A DNA stretch of 64,000 bases from Ceratotherium simum simum (GCF_000283155.1 NW_004454180.1:22979372-23043371), one strand, 5' to 3'; positions 21,885 to 33,529 are shown, numbered from the stretch's first letter. Made by a program: numbers and translations. Notes: generated by a model not told the origin, from the sequence alone.

Positions 21885-21995
21885 GTGTGAGAACTGGAAG
21901 GATTATTAGGGCTCATTTAGTCCACTCCTCAAATTACTGATGAGGAAACTGAGGTTCCAAAGGGGAAGAGTCACTAGTTAAAGTCAAGGTAAGGT
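21885..21995 (-). mobile_element. MIR-like SINE fragment
   Basis: Contains 'ggctcatttagtccactcc' and 'ctgatgaggaaactgaggtt', landmarks of an ancient MIR-class SINE in reverse. Family assignment is approximate. Confidence 0.5.
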
Positions 21996-22284
21996 GGAAG
22001 TATCCTGTGCAGATATCTGACGTTGTCGTTTCTTCAGTAGCTTTCTAAAAGTATCAAGGGAAGGATCAAGTTATAAAACAATGCCCTGGACAAGATTCAG
22101 ACATCTGGAATTGAGGAAAATTTTCCACAGTGGTGATTTTCTGGCCTTGGTATGTATTTTCTTGGACTGGGCAAGAGAGAGTTGGACAACCAACTAGAGA
22201 AATGATTTTAGTGAGATGAAATAATCAATGTTGTCAGGACAGATACATCTATACATAAATATATCATCCTTTTATTCTGTTTTT

Positions 22285-22340
22285 CATTTACTCACAAAAG
22301 AAATTTTTATTGAGTTCCTGCAAATGATATGCTATACAAT
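22285..22340 (-). mobile_element. L2/MIR 3'-end scrap
   Basis: 'ttcatttactcacaaaagaa' followed by 'tttattgagttcctgcaaat' is the reverse complement of the shared L2/MIR 3' tail. Too short to separate the two families. Confidence 0.45.
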
Positions 22341-23232
22341 ATATTTTGAGTTTCAGATGTTTTTGGAAAGCCAAGATGATGTGGGTATCAACTAGTTGTA
22401 TTCATGGGTCTGAAGGTGGAATGGAGAGGTGTATTTGGAACTGAACATCATTTGAAGCCCTGGTTGTGGATGATATCATTTATGAATGTGTGAGAGTGTT
22501 CATGGTGATAAAGCAAGTAGGTTGTGGACTGCGAACTGACACCTGGGGAAGAGTAATATTTAGGAAGTAAATGGAGGATGAGGTGCTCACGAAAATAACT
22601 GAGAAGAAGCATCCAGAAGGAAGGGAGAAAAACCAGTATAAAGAAGTGCTACGCAAGTCAATGATGAAGAGGTATTTTAAGATGAAAGGCAGAAGGAGCC
22701 ATGTGAAGTCCTCCTGAGAAGTCAAGTAATAGAAAGACTAAATGTCAATTTAATTTTACATACATAAAAAGATATTGGTTACCTTGGAGAGAATAATTCC
22801 TGAGGAGTGGTAGAAGCAGAAGGAATGCACGGGAGGTCAAGAAGTAGAGACAATATTTGTAAACTAAACAGGTATGGGACATTCCTGGAAAGAGGTTTTT
22901 TTTTTTTAAAAAAGTTTGTGAGATTAAGGACATTTGAACAAGTTTGTGTGCTAAAGAAGAAATTCTCATTGAGAAGAAGGTGAAGATTCATGTGATCTCA
23001 AAATGCAAGCCATATCTGTTCTTCTCCCCAGGTTTCCATCTTGGACTAATAATGGATTTAGGTACATCCCTTGGGATTGGGACAAGGGATGGTCATTGGT
23101 GGAAGAGGGCACCAATGAGTATGGGGAAGGGAGAGTGGTCAGGAAGTGGAAGGAATCTCAAACTGTGGAAACTTGGAGAGAAGATTTGTTTTGTTAGTGA
23201 GCTGGTCATGTCAGATGATCCAAGAGATTTTT
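22341..23232 (-). mobile_element. L2 LINE, degraded reverse-transcriptase and 3' region
   Basis: On + it reads 'ggtctgaaggtggaatggag', 'gacacctggggaagagtaat', 'gaaggaagggagaaaaacca' and 'ctcctgagaagtcaagtaat', the antisense order of L2 reverse-transcriptase sequence. Intact family members encode a reverse transcriptase with a YRPISLL motif near here. In this copy stops and frameshifts have destroyed it. An L1 3' end abuts it at about 23268. The right boundary is approximate. Confidence 0.6.
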
Positions 23233-23267
23233 AAAAGATGTCTAAGCCTTAAACAGGAAGGAAATTC

Positions 23268-23605
23268 TGACACATGCTACAGCATGGCTGAACTTGGAAG
23301 ACTATGCTAAGTGAAATAAGCCAGTTACAAAAAGACAAATACTGTATGATTCCACTTGTATGAAGTATCTACAGTAGTCAAATTCACAGAAACAGAGAGT
23401 AGAATGGTGGTTGCCAGGGGCTAGGGAGAGGGGAAAATAGGGAACTGTTGTTTAATGGAATTTCAGTTTTGCAAGATGGAAAGTTTGGGAGATTGGTTAC
23501 AGAGGCAATTTAAATATACTTAACACTACTGAACTGTGTACTTGAAAAAGCTTAAGGTGGTAAATTTTATGTTATCTTTGTCTTACCACCATTAAAAAAA
23601 AGAGG
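23268..23605 (+). mobile_element. L1 LINE 3' UTR, 5'-truncated
   Basis: A sense L1 3' end: 'cacatgctacagcatggctg', 'aagtgaaataagccagttac', 'tggttgccaggggctaggga', 'gaactgtgtacttgaaaaag', ending in an A-run at 23594-23601. It is about 335 bp of 3' UTR only, with no coding remnant. The layout fits an L1MA/L1MB-age family, but the subfamily is not resolved. Confidence 0.88.
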
Positions 23606-24388
23606 TAAATGTCTGTATGTTTGCTTCAATTGGAAACTGTTTAGAAGGTAATCTCTCTTTTTTTGAAGTGGAGAGGAAGCTTTCCTTTCCCTATGTTGGG
23701 AAAGAGTATGAGATTTACCTCCTTGTGTATAAAGGGACTAAATTCTAAATTAGTAATTGACACAACTAGTATGTGAAGATATTTGCCATACCCATACACG
23801 GTGTCAGCTACAGAGAGTTCTTACCATAAGCAGACAATACAAGCAAATCCGATAAAACTACATACTTATAAATATATTACTCATCCTCATCCATACTCAA
23901 AAATGTTCAAATTAAAACAGTAACCATAGTTGGAACCTATAAATGATTATTGGCTTGAAGGATTAAAAGGGATTAGAAAAACAAAACAGAAAACTCAAGC
24001 TGATAAGGCTGCAGTTAAGTTCTAATATATTATGATTGGAAAAGTAGGTTGATGCAACTAATTTATCACTTCTGGAAGATGATCTAAAAATTATGAATCT
24101 AAATCTCTTAAAGATTTATACCTTTGACATTGTAAGTTCACTTTCAAGAATATATCTAAGATAGGGAAAAATATATATTCGTAGAGATGTTTATCAAAAT
24201 GTTAACAATATTTTAAAGATAGAGCAACTTTATAAAACATACCACAAACAATGGCTAAATCATGATAAAATAATAATGGATTATTATACACACATCAAAT
24301 ATAACATTCTAAAACTGTTTAAGGATTGGAAATTCTCATGACACAATGTTGAGTGAAAAAACTATCCGCCTACCCATCCAACCATCTA
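23606..24388. other. AT-rich DNA, nothing recognised
   Basis: No element, exon or RNA-gene landmark on either strand. Confidence 0.45.
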
Positions 24389-24428
24389 TCCAGCCAGCCA
24401 GCCAGCCAGCAAGCCAGCCAGCAAGCCC
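24389..24428 (+). repeat. (CCAG)n-type tetranucleotide microsatellite
   Basis: 'cagccagccagccagccagc' with 'aagc' interruptions. The neighbourhood (24362-24450) is enriched in related 'atccatcc'-like steps. Confidence 0.85.
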
Positions 24429-25384
24429 TCTATCCAAACATCTATCCAGCTAATTTTTATTAATCAAGGGCCGTTATGTATGTGGTTCCATGTAAACACA
24501 GAAAATATAACTAATGTAATACTCCCAAATATCATCATCATATTATTTCACAAGTTGTAAGACTAAGCATATTTTTCAAATTTTAGACAGTGAGAATGCA
24601 TTTCTTTGATATATAGAAAAAGAAATCTTTATTTTAAAAAGTTTTAAGAAGCAAATAATTGTATTGTGTGAGAGATTATTGATGATAGACAGCTTTAGTA
24701 AAGATTTTTCCCCAGACATATTTGACTGTCTACTATGAATATACTCTTGATGGTTGTTGAGAAGTTGATTTCAAGTAAGAGTATTAGTTGGAACACAAAG
24801 GATTTTACATAGCTTTATTTTGTACAAAACTGGACATATGAATGAAATAAGTAAGTCATAGTCATCAGCAATTATATTTTAAATGACTGACTCAAAGCAT
24901 ATTGTTATCAAAGAAAACAATGGACTCCTCATTCGTATTTTATGGCCTGCGTGGAAAACGTTAGAGAGTAAAGCTATTGAGTGGAGAACCTTACATTATT
25001 AACTTTAATGGCAATGAATCTTTCTCTTTTAACTGTCTGTGCCTTCAGTGAGGAAAAGAAGGAGCTCTCCATAAACCATACTCATTCATTAGATGGACAA
25101 TTAAATGGACCTCATTGTATATGGGGACAAAATAAGACTTTGTACCGTGTTAAAAAACGTGACCCCTGGGAAATTTTGTCTTTTGTTTGGCAAAAAAACC
25201 TACACATGTTGCAATGGCAGCAAGATTGACAGTGATGGATTAGAAAGTTTCTTGCAGTGTTCTTTAGCAACTAGAAGTTAATGCAGAGCTATTTCTGACA
25301 AATGTTTCACTATTGCTGCCAGGAAATAAATGTGTCAGTTACATGAGCTAGTAAAGAGGATATTATATCTTTGAAATTTTGTAA
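24429..25384. other. Featureless DNA
   Basis: About 1 kb without recognised repeats. An 82-codon open frame at 24981-25229 has no recognisable domain and no conserved context. Confidence 0.45.
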
Positions 25385-25545
25385 TTTTTAAAAATGTTGG
25401 ACTAGGAGTCAGGGACAGATTCTCCAGTCCTGACCATAGCACCAAGTCCTCCTGTGACACTGGGTAAGTCACTTAAATTCTCTTCCCCTGAGTGTGCACA
25501 TTTCCAATAATTATTTTAAGGACTAAATAAAGTAATAGTTTTCAA
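25385..25545 (+). mobile_element. MIR SINE
   Basis: 'gactaggagtcagggacaga', 'gtgacactgggtaagtcact' and 'ttaaggactaaataaagtaa' follow sense MIR order. Confidence 0.72.
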
Positions 25546-25854
25546 GGGGTTTTAATATATTGAAGAAAATATATAAGAGCAAGGTTATTGTTAGTGATAA
25601 TAATTAACCTACATTATGTTTAGGAAAATGAATCAGTTGGTAAGTATATGGACAAGTCAGAAAAAAATTAAAATAAGAAAGAATATATTATAGCATCTCA
25701 ACCTCCTCCTCCCAATTTTTTACAACATTCTAGCTAGTGTGTGGAAAAATGTACTTTCTTTCTACCTAAAGATTGCTTTTATAGGAAAATGTGGCCAGGA
25801 TTATGTCTTCATCAATAGAAGATGTTTACTGAGTACCTATTAATATTTTGAGAA

Positions 25855-25985
25855 GGTAGTATGGCTGTGTCAAGATTGATAGACTGGGAGTGGTGAAAAG
25901 TTGGAGGCAGGGAACCCCAGGTAGGAGGTGATTGACGTAGTCTATTTGTGAAATAATAAGGGCCTGAATGTCCCTAGATAACTTG
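25855..25985 (-). mobile_element. L2 LINE fragment
   Basis: 'agactgggagtggtgaaaag', 'ggaggcagggaaccccaggt' and 'aggaggtgattgacgtagtc' match the antisense L2 unit seen more fully at 28.4 kb. Not contiguous with the L2 tail that follows. Confidence 0.5.
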
Positions 25986-25994
25986 CATGAGAAG

Positions 25995-26090
25995 TTCAAT
26001 CAATATATGTTTGTTGAAATTCCACTATGTGCAGGGCATTGGGCCAGTACTGGTTCCTACCCTTCTGGTGAAGGTCTTAAGTAGGAAAGA
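25995..26090 (-). mobile_element. L2 LINE 3' tail
   Basis: 'caatcaatatatgtttgttg', 'ccactatgtgcagggcattg' and 'ctggttcctacccttctggt' are the reverse complement of the L2 3' end. A separate insertion from the fragment before it, judging by the order of the pieces. Confidence 0.6.
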
Positions 26091-27328
26091 ACAGTAAAAT
26101 GTTGGATTTCCAGAAGGTTTCAGCTGGAGGAAGCATTTAGATATAGCTGTGATGCGTCTGCCCTCTTCTTATGTAGCCGAAGTGAAATCTTTGGGAACAC
26201 CACTTATTTTGATTGGTAGGGAGAGCCTGTGTCTAGGAAGAGAGACTTCATTCAGCTCAGAAGTGGATGAAGGCAGTAGAGTCAGGGGAAGAATCAGAAT
26301 TGTGGTTATTGAAGGAAATGAGCTTCAGCGAGAAGCTGTGCTGTGCATCAGGTCAAGATTTAAACAGGGACTGAATCAGATAGCAGGACCATTTAGCTGT
26401 AATTGAGAATGTGGAGCGCACACTGAACTGGAGGAGGGAGTTCAGGACTAAGGGTGTGATGAAGCGAGGTAGGGGCTCATGTTGTTCTCCTGCCAGCTGC
26501 ATCGTGCTGGGCTCTAATGACTTCAAGTAGCCACCCACCTGGATGGACCAACACGCTTTGTCGATGCTCTCCTTTTTTCAAGTTCACTAGATAATGAACT
26601 TCATGAGCTTTTGCTGCCTCCTTCCCACTTTTTCTCTGAGTGAACTTGAGTTAGGAAATTGGATTGGCTTCCTGGACGTCTTTGATCGCACTCTCACCGC
26701 AAGGTTAGTTAAATGAATGAATGACGGGTGTTCCAAAACACGGAGCTGTAACTGACATATGAAAGCAGACATTGCCCATGCTAGCAGAATGACGGGTATG
26801 AATATCTTTCACCTCACACGAGGTGGCTGAAGGTGGAGAGGTGCATTTTCATGGGTTATTTCCTTTTTCATTGGCTTTCATTGTGATGCCTGCATTTACC
26901 CCTAGGCTTCAGGCTTTCTGGAACTTACAGTTGAATCTAACATCTCTGGAATCTGGAGATGAGTGTTTAACTCCCTGGGTAACTTCAAAATATGTCACTC
27001 GTAACTCTCCATGAAAAATACAGACAAGGCAATTTCCTGTCCTGTATGCTGTCAATTTCCTCTTTGATATGGCTTTTTTTTTTTTCCTGGTGTGTCTTAG
27101 AAGCTCTTTTCCCACTTCATTTGCCATTATCTTTAATCCTTGATACTTTTTTCTGCTTTTTCTCTTGTCCCTGGCTAATTACAAACTGCCTATGTATTTA
27201 CTACTAATAATCATTTTATAAACATGATACACATGTACTTGCAACAGTGATCCTTTGTAAACGAAAAATTCTTTTGCATCTTTTCTTGTCTCATTTTGAC
27301 TGTCTCCTTTTTCCACAGACCCTCATAG
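26091..27328. other. Unassigned DNA, moderate GC
   Basis: The first 350 bases may continue the L2 ('gctgtgatgcgtctgccctc', 'atgagcttcagcgagaagct') but cannot be placed. The rest shows no element. A T-run lies at 27071-27084. Open frames here are short and domainless. Confidence 0.35.
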
Positions 27329-27329
27329 C

Positions 27330-27720
27330 TGTTGTCTCTCGTTGCGCTAACAAAATACCATAGACCGTGTGGCTTAAATAATAGAAATTTATTTTCTCAC
27401 AGCTCTGGAGGCTGGAAGTCTAAGATCACGGTTCCGTCTGATTCAATTTCTAATAAGTGAGAGCTCTCTTCCTGGCTTGCAGACTGTGCCTTCTCACTGT
27501 GTCTTCACATGACCTTTCCTCAGCACGAGGGCAGGAGTTTGGGGTGGGAGGGAGAGAGAAAGAGAGAGAGCTCTCTGTTGTCTCTTCCTATGAGGACATT
27601 AATCCCATTGGATCAAGACCTCACCTTTATGACCTCATTTAAGCTTAATTACGTTCTTACTCCAAATATAGTCACATTGGGGGTTAGGGCTTCAACATAT
27701 GAATTTTAGGGGGACACAGC
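27330..27720 (-). mobile_element. MaLR LTR (MST/MLT1 group), reverse orientation
   Basis: On + it shows the reverse-LTR landmarks 'aacaaaataccatagaccgt', 'cttaaataatagaaatttat', 'cacagctctggaggctggaa', 'cctatgaggacattaatccc' and 'gttagggcttcaacatatga' in the right order. About 390 bp, a solo LTR with a GA-rich patch at 27548-27570. Its right end is blurred by a 15-bp duplicated motif (27715-27747). No internal ERV sequence is attached. Confidence 0.88.
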
Positions 27721-27747
27721 AGCTGGAAAGTCCACAGCAGCTGGAAA
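27715..27747 (+). repeat. 15-bp direct repeat at the LTR edge
   Basis: 'cacagcagctggaaa' occurs at 27715-27729 and again at 27733-27747, separated by 'gtc'. A local slippage or repair duplication exactly at the LTR boundary. Confidence 0.8.
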
Positions 27748-27814
27748 TACAAATAAACACCTCATTTCCACTTGTAGGCATAACCCTCCCCTGTCCTCTG
27801 AGATTCTTTGTCAT

Positions 27815-28515
27815 TGTTCTTTTCTTCAATGGATTATATATGAGTATCTACTACATGTTAGACTTTGGAAACAGGACCAAGGTCCCTGCCTTCAAGAAGA
27901 TTTCATTCTAATGGGGAAGACAAATAAGTGAATAAATAACCAAGGTAACTCCGGGTGTTGATAATGCGATGAACAAACTGGACAAAGTGATACAGAGTAA
28001 CTCAGAAACGGAGCAGTGATTTAAGGAAAGAGTCTATTTTGCACTGTCTGGACAGGGGAGACCTTTCTGTAGAGGATACATAGAAGCTGAGAATTGAAGG
28101 AGGCATAGGAGCCAGCTATGTGAAGATCCCTAAGGGTTAACTATTTGAAAGAAAGATGAGGGCAAATCCAATTGTCCTGCAGTATAAAAGAATTTGATAT
28201 ACTGAAGGAAGTGAAAGCAGACCAGGCTGCCTATAGCATATGGACAATCAGGAGCAGAGATGACGGAGAGGTAGCCGTAAGTCATATCCTGCATACCTTG
28301 TAGATCATTGAAAGGTATTCATACTTTATTCTAAGTCAAATAGGCATTTAAGTGCTTCAAGTGGAGGCATTACATGGTCTGATTTATGTTTTAAAAGGTG
28401 GATTTTAGAAGGAGACAAGAATAGAAGCAGGGGGCCTAGGGAAGAGGCTATTGTAGTAATCCAGGGGAGAAATGATGGAGGCATGAATTCAAGGAGTGGC
28501 AATGGAGAAGACGTA
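27815..28515 (-). mobile_element. L2 LINE, about 700 bp
   Basis: On + the antisense L2 order is clear: 'gtatctactacatgttagac', 'aggtccctgccttcaagaag', 'cattctaatggggaagacaa', 'accttgtagatcattgaaag', 'ttacatggtctgatttatgt', 'aggctattgtagtaatccag'. The 3' tail lies at the lower coordinate. The best-preserved L2 in the window, without an open frame. Confidence 0.78.
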
Positions 28516-29384
28516 ATGATAAGCCCTTAAATATCCATTCTTGCAATAAAATAGAAACATTAATTTTTCTAGTCCCACTGTATGGTTGTGGTTTATAATT
28601 AAGTCATCAGGAACCTAGAAGCATCACACACATAGGGGATTTATGTTTCTCCTTGGTTCTATTTGGTGCTACTTAGACTCCATTGTCTGTTCCATCCTCT
28701 ATTTCTGTTTTCATTTTGATTTTATCATAAAACAGATTCTACTTGCTCCCTTCTCCTTAGTTATGACAAGTCACAAAGCCCAGTATCAAAGCCTACCTAA
28801 AAATGTGAGCTCAGCCATGTGTCCAGTTCAGTGGCCTCCCAGCTTTGCTCAGGCCAGTCCTCTTCTTCAGGACTAGAACAGTGCCCCACACTGGCACCAC
28901 CCTTTGTTTTCTGCCTGCCACGACTGACCTTTGGAGACAACGTGGACCACTTTGTTCCTCTGTGAGCATTCTCTGCATCCAGGCCACTTCTGCTAACTTC
29001 TCTTCTGTCCTTACACATGGGTTTCATGCCAAGTGCTGTGTTTTTCCCCCTTCTCGTATTGTTCAAGCTTCATGAGATGACCATTAAGCCTTGGGTAAAT
29101 CATCTGAAAACATAACAGAAGATTCATAGAATATAGAAACACTTGCAAAAGAAGTAGCATGTGTGATTGTACTTGAACTTACTTAATATGGTGTTTAATA
29201 TCAATCTGTTTACATTTATGTATTTTTAAATGAAGAAGATTTTATAAATTTCTTTATAGAGAGAAATTTCCTAAGTAGCCTGAAAAACTGACTGGGTGTA
29301 CTACTAGGTTGCAATCATTACTTCTCTGTGTCATGCACTGCTGCAATCCAGGCTTTATTTATAGTATGTCATGTGAACCACTGT
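28516..29384. other. Unassigned DNA with a GC-richer patch
   Basis: 28800-29070 is less AT-rich than its flanks and stays open on both strands (76-89 codons), but no domain or splice context is recognisable. The rest is AT-rich and featureless. Confidence 0.35.
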
Positions 29385-29512
29385 TGTGGGTACTGTTATT
29401 ATCCTTATTTTATTGATGAGAAAACAGATCTCGTAAGGTTAAGTGACATTTTCAGGGTCGCGTAGCTGGTTAGTGGTGGAGCCGTAATTTAAATCTGAGG
29501 GTCTGACTCAAC
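29385..29512 (-). mobile_element. MIR SINE, head-proximal part
   Basis: 'tattatccttattttattga', 'gtgacattttcagggtcgcg' and 'tagctggttagtggtggagc' are reverse MIR landmarks. Bases 29468-29507 recur almost exactly at 33490-33529. Confidence 0.75.
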
Positions 29513-29560
29513 TACATTGGGCCCCTATTACTCAATTTTATGTCCTTTATACAAACACCT

Positions 29561-29695
29561 TTGGAAATAAGCTTTTTTTTTTTTCCATTATCTTCTTTTT
29601 AAACCATTTGCTCCTAAGTAATCCTGAGCACCATAGTTGGGGGATGATTGGTTGATAGGCTGAAAGAGCTCAAAGGGGAGAAAGCTTATTTCCAA
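29561..29695. repeat. Perfect 15-bp inverted repeat around 105 bp
   Basis: 'ttggaaataagcttt' (29561-29575) and its exact reverse complement 'aaagcttatttccaa' (29681-29695). A T12 run lies at the inner edge of the left arm. No TA, TTAA or 8-bp flanking duplication is visible, so this cannot be called a MITE. A fold-back or inversion by-product is equally possible. Confidence 0.6.
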
Positions 29696-30549
29696 TAAAT
29701 GTAAAATCACTACAAAAATAATGATGCACATCAAATCAGTTCATTTAAATAGGTTTATAATAGTAATGTTACATTTGGATTTTTATCATTTAGATCATAA
29801 ATAATTGAACCAGATAAATCATTGGTTTTAATTTTTTCCAGAGTCTGGTGAAGTTGATTTTTCTATTTCTACTTGATTAATTATTAATCAACATGTATAA
29901 AAATCACCCGTTACCACAATTAAGGTTGAAAATCTGAAGATAAATGTTGGCAGTCAATTTACTAGTTCTGAAACAGACCATATGTTCATGAGGATGTAGG
30001 CATTAAAGGCCCTACAAATACTTCATTAATTTTACATTAATCTGCATTCATTTACAGGCATCCACACTTTAATTGCTTTAGTGATTTTTTCTCCTAATAA
30101 ATGTAAGCAGTTTCACAGAATGTGAAAATGTCAATAAGTGTTATATTTATGGGTTGTTCTCTCTATAGCTAAGCATCGTTTCACCCATAATTATCAAAAC
30201 CAGTAAGGTGTAATGGTAATAGCATATTCAAATAAAATATACAAATATTTATGTTTACACCTTAGCCCATGGATTTATCAAAGTTTGTCAGGGAATGACT
30301 TATTCTAAACTATATTAATCTTTAATTGGTTATTAGACCATGATTTTAATTAGCTAATAAGGCTTTTTTGTTAAATAGAAACTAGGTCTTTAAAATATTT
30401 TATTTAAACCATGGAAATTTTGCTTTGGAAGGAACAACAATATAGCATATATCTAATATTTCCTATTTGAAACAGAACACAAGATAATAGAACCCCATTA
30501 TACTTCTAATGTTAAGCAAAATGGTTAATATTTTTAATGAATTAAAATA
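29696..30549. other. AT-rich DNA, nothing recognised
   Basis: About 850 bp without element landmarks or coding signal. Confidence 0.45.
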
Positions 30550-30849
30550 TTACCGTGAAGTTTTTTTTTTTAAAGAAATTTATTCTTTTACAGTTTTTAT
30601 TTTTTGAGGAAGTTTGGCCCTGAGCTAACATCTGTTGTCTTTTTTCCTCTTTTCTCCTCAAAGCCCCAGTAGATAGTTGTCTATCATAGTTTTACATCCT
30701 TCTGGTTGCTCTGTGTGGGACGCTGCCTCAGCATGGCTTGATGAGCGGTGTCCACACCCAGGATCTGAACCGGCGAACCCTGGGCCGCCAAAGCAGAGCA
30801 CACGAACTTAACCGCTGTCCACCGGGCCGGCCCCTTATGGTGAAGTTTT
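30550..30849 (-). mobile_element. ERE SINE, older copy
   Basis: Reverse ERE: 'ttttgaggaagtttggccct', 'aaagccccagtagatagttg', 'ggatctgaaccggcgaaccc', 'caccgggccggcccc'. The flanks 'ttaccgtgaagtttt' (30550-30564) and 'ttatggtgaagtttt' (30835-30849) match at 13 of 15 positions. The decayed duplication indicates greater age than the copies at 19.0 and 47.3 kb. Confidence 0.92.
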
Positions 30850-31611
30850 ACTGTATTAGTTTGAGGTTTACTGTTATTGTTTTGGAGTGAACTGGTAGAA
30901 ATCCTTTATATAATCTTAATAAAGGTCAAAATAAAATATATCATAATAAGATATTAAAGTGTAAATTTTTTAGATTCTTCAGGCATCTTAACTCAGAGAT
31001 ATGCATTTTTTAAAATTTGTCATTTAAGACCCTTGCTAATGAATTTGCAAGCATGAGAGTCTCTTTTACCTCTTCACTATCTAGGAGAAATTTTTTTGCT
31101 AAGCAAATAGGATTGGGGATCCTATTGTTTATTTAAAAGCTTATTAAAGCCTCAGGATAGGACATAATGCCTTAGCCTACAGAATAATGCCTACAGCCTA
31201 TTCTGTAAATAGAAACTTACATTTGAAATAGTACTCCTAACTTCTCTCATTTTGATTTTTCACTATATCAGGCTGACGACTCCTGCGCTAGTGTCAGTGT
31301 GTGGAGTGTACTGTTGTCTAGAAATGTTCCCGTGTGCACTGTTGGATGCTCATGCAGTGCTTATCTAAGGGCATACAATTTACTGCAAGAACGTAGCAAA
31401 TAATTCTTCTCTTGCTGTGAGGTCCCTGGGAAAATCTTCAAGTGAGTTCTTGGGTTCACCTAAAATGCTTCAAATTGCCTGTTTCCTTGACTATAATAAG
31501 TTTAAAACTATATACGCTAGTGAGAAATGATAAATTTAGGCTACTTTGCCTTCTCTTGTTAGATGAACCTTGACTATGTGGGACTGAAGGACTATTTTGT
31601 TCACTGTAAGC
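30850..31611. other. AT-rich DNA, nothing recognised
   Basis: About 760 bp with no landmark of any family and no protein-like frame. Confidence 0.45.
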
Positions 31612-31775
31612 CCTTGCCAATCAAAATGTGGTCCACTGAGAGGCAGCATGGGCCTCACCTGGGAATATATTATAAATGCAGACTCTCAAGCCCACCACAG
31701 AGCTGCTAAATGAAAATTTACATTCTAACAAGATCCCAAGGTGATTTGTATGCACCTTAAAGTTTGAGACACACT
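31612..31775 (+). mobile_element. MER20-type hAT-Charlie fossil
   Basis: 'caaaatgtggtccactgaga', 'atgggcctcacctgggaata', 'ataaatgcagactctcaagc', 'ttctaacaagatcccaaggt' and 'ttaaagtttgagacacactg' follow MER20 order. The 5' terminus is eroded. Confidence 0.78.
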
Positions 31776-33489
31776 GAGCTAAGACTTGGCCAATAACAAA
31801 GCCTAACTTGGTCATTCCTCTTTCCCAGGACATGGCACAGATTAGCATTAACTCTGTATTTGTTGATTGACTGACCGTGGTCAGAATACACGTACTGCGC
31901 TAACCCTGGGCCCTCCTCTTTTGTTTGGTTGTGGAATGTGGGACAGAAAAGAATGACAGCCCTTTCTGTCTCCTTTGTGCTTTCCTGTCATTGTGATCCT
32001 ATTACTTTGTTTCCAGCAGACAAAGTCACCTTTGAAATTTTCTCCAGGTGAATAAGAAAAATATATATTTTAAAACGATCTGAGGCTGTTTGATCTTCAA
32101 GCACACTAAATAAAAGGATTATCATCTTTTTATTCACCTGATTGCATCTCAGTAACTGCTTAGAAAAGCATATTTGATGAAAAGTGATACATTTTATTGG
32201 AATGTGATACCATCTTACACATTTCACCTTCTGCCTTATGAGACAATGGATTCCTTCAGGAAATGCCACTGAGTCTAATTATGTAGTTTTATCAAAGCTT
32301 AAACCTCAACTAAGTCTGCATGTTTTTCTCAACTAAGGACGGCACAAGCAAACATAGTGTGATTGTGTGATTTGCATTTTATCCTGCATAGTAAAAAATA
32401 TTATATACTCCACTTCATTAGAGATTAACTTTATGAAGTGTCTAAAATGTATTGAACCAATGAGACTTTTTTCCTTGAATTGTTTAAATTACTAAATATA
32501 TGTATATAATTTCTCCTGCCAGAGAAATTCTTGCAACTGATGAATATTTCTCTTTTCTTTCAATTCTTCTTTTCATGGAGTTCATATTTTGTTAGTTTTG
32601 CCTCATAAGGGAAATATTTTATTTTTTTTTAAAAAATAGGAGTAGAGAAACGTTGGCCCCCTGTACCATCAATCTCCAGCCTCAAGTCCCCACTTTAAAC
32701 TCTTGTTACTTGAGGTATTTACACCATATTTCCAAATAGTAGGCAGAAACTTCATAACTATTATCTTCCCAATAAATTAAATAAGATTTTTTGATTAAAT
32801 ATTATGAATATCAAATTTTAGAACATTAGAGATTAAGAGAAGATCCTCAATGTCTCAGAAAGGAAAAAGTAATCACACACTAAAATCGGGGATCAAGTGT
32901 CATTTGACTTCTTGGTATTTAGCAGAAAGGCAAGATGCAGTAAAATGGTAACTAGGATGCTATTCTGAAATGGGACGGCAGTGTGCCCTGGGGCAGGCTC
33001 TTTTTATTTTGTTGATGATCATGTGGGCCCTTCTATGTGGAGATCCATTCCTTTCATTTCTGGTAAATTTTATCACATCGTTTCTTTGTTGTTACTACTT
33101 CCTTTTTCTCTAATCTTTTCTTAAACTCTTATTAGTTGAGTTTTAAGTTTTATGTTTTTTTCTTCTAATTTATTTAAATTACAGGTAAATTTGAAAATGG
33201 AAAAAGTGATACAAAAATTTTCCATTTTCTGATTTACCCTCAATTTAAATGTTTGCTTTGGAATATGTTTTCCTCTTTGGATAATAAGGTGAGTAAGAAG
33301 AATTTGAGAGTTTTTACTTAACTCATTTTTCTGTTTTTATTACTGAAAATGTAAGTACTTTTGGGGGTTTGTATCATTCTTCTGGAAATTTTTTTATAAG
33401 ATTTCTTATATCATTTTGTCAGCATACCTAAAACTTATTGATCATAAACCTTTGTGTGGCCTTCTATAGAGCAAAGTACACTTTGCTTT
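31776..33489. other. AT-rich DNA, nothing recognised
   Basis: About 1.7 kb. An 8-bp fold-back ('agcaaagt', 2 nt, 'actttgct') at 33470-33487 lies directly before the copied segment at 33490. No transposon or exon was seen. Confidence 0.45.
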
Positions 33490-33529
33490 GGTTAGTGGTG
33501 GAGCTATAATTTAAATCTGAGGGTCTGGC
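33490..33529 (+). repeat. 40-bp near-copy of the MIR segment at 29468-29507
   Basis: 37 of 40 bases match 29468-29507, and the three differences are all transitions. The surroundings show no MIR, whereas the 29.4-kb site sits inside one. The two share changes away from the usual MIR sequence, for example 'taatttaaatctgaggg'. A short templated insertion or duplication is the simplest reading. An isolated MIR scrap is the alternative. Confidence 0.55.

Noticed and set aside
24389..24428. Regularly spaced short repeats considered as CRISPR
   Set aside because: A tetranucleotide microsatellite in a mammalian genome, with no spacers.
26149..26406. 85-codon + frame
   Set aside because: Lies in probable decayed L2 sequence, with no recognisable domain.
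28797..29075. Opposed open frames (89 and 76 codons) in a GC-richer patch
   Set aside because: No domain, codon bias or splice sites that I can support. Kept only as unassigned DNA.
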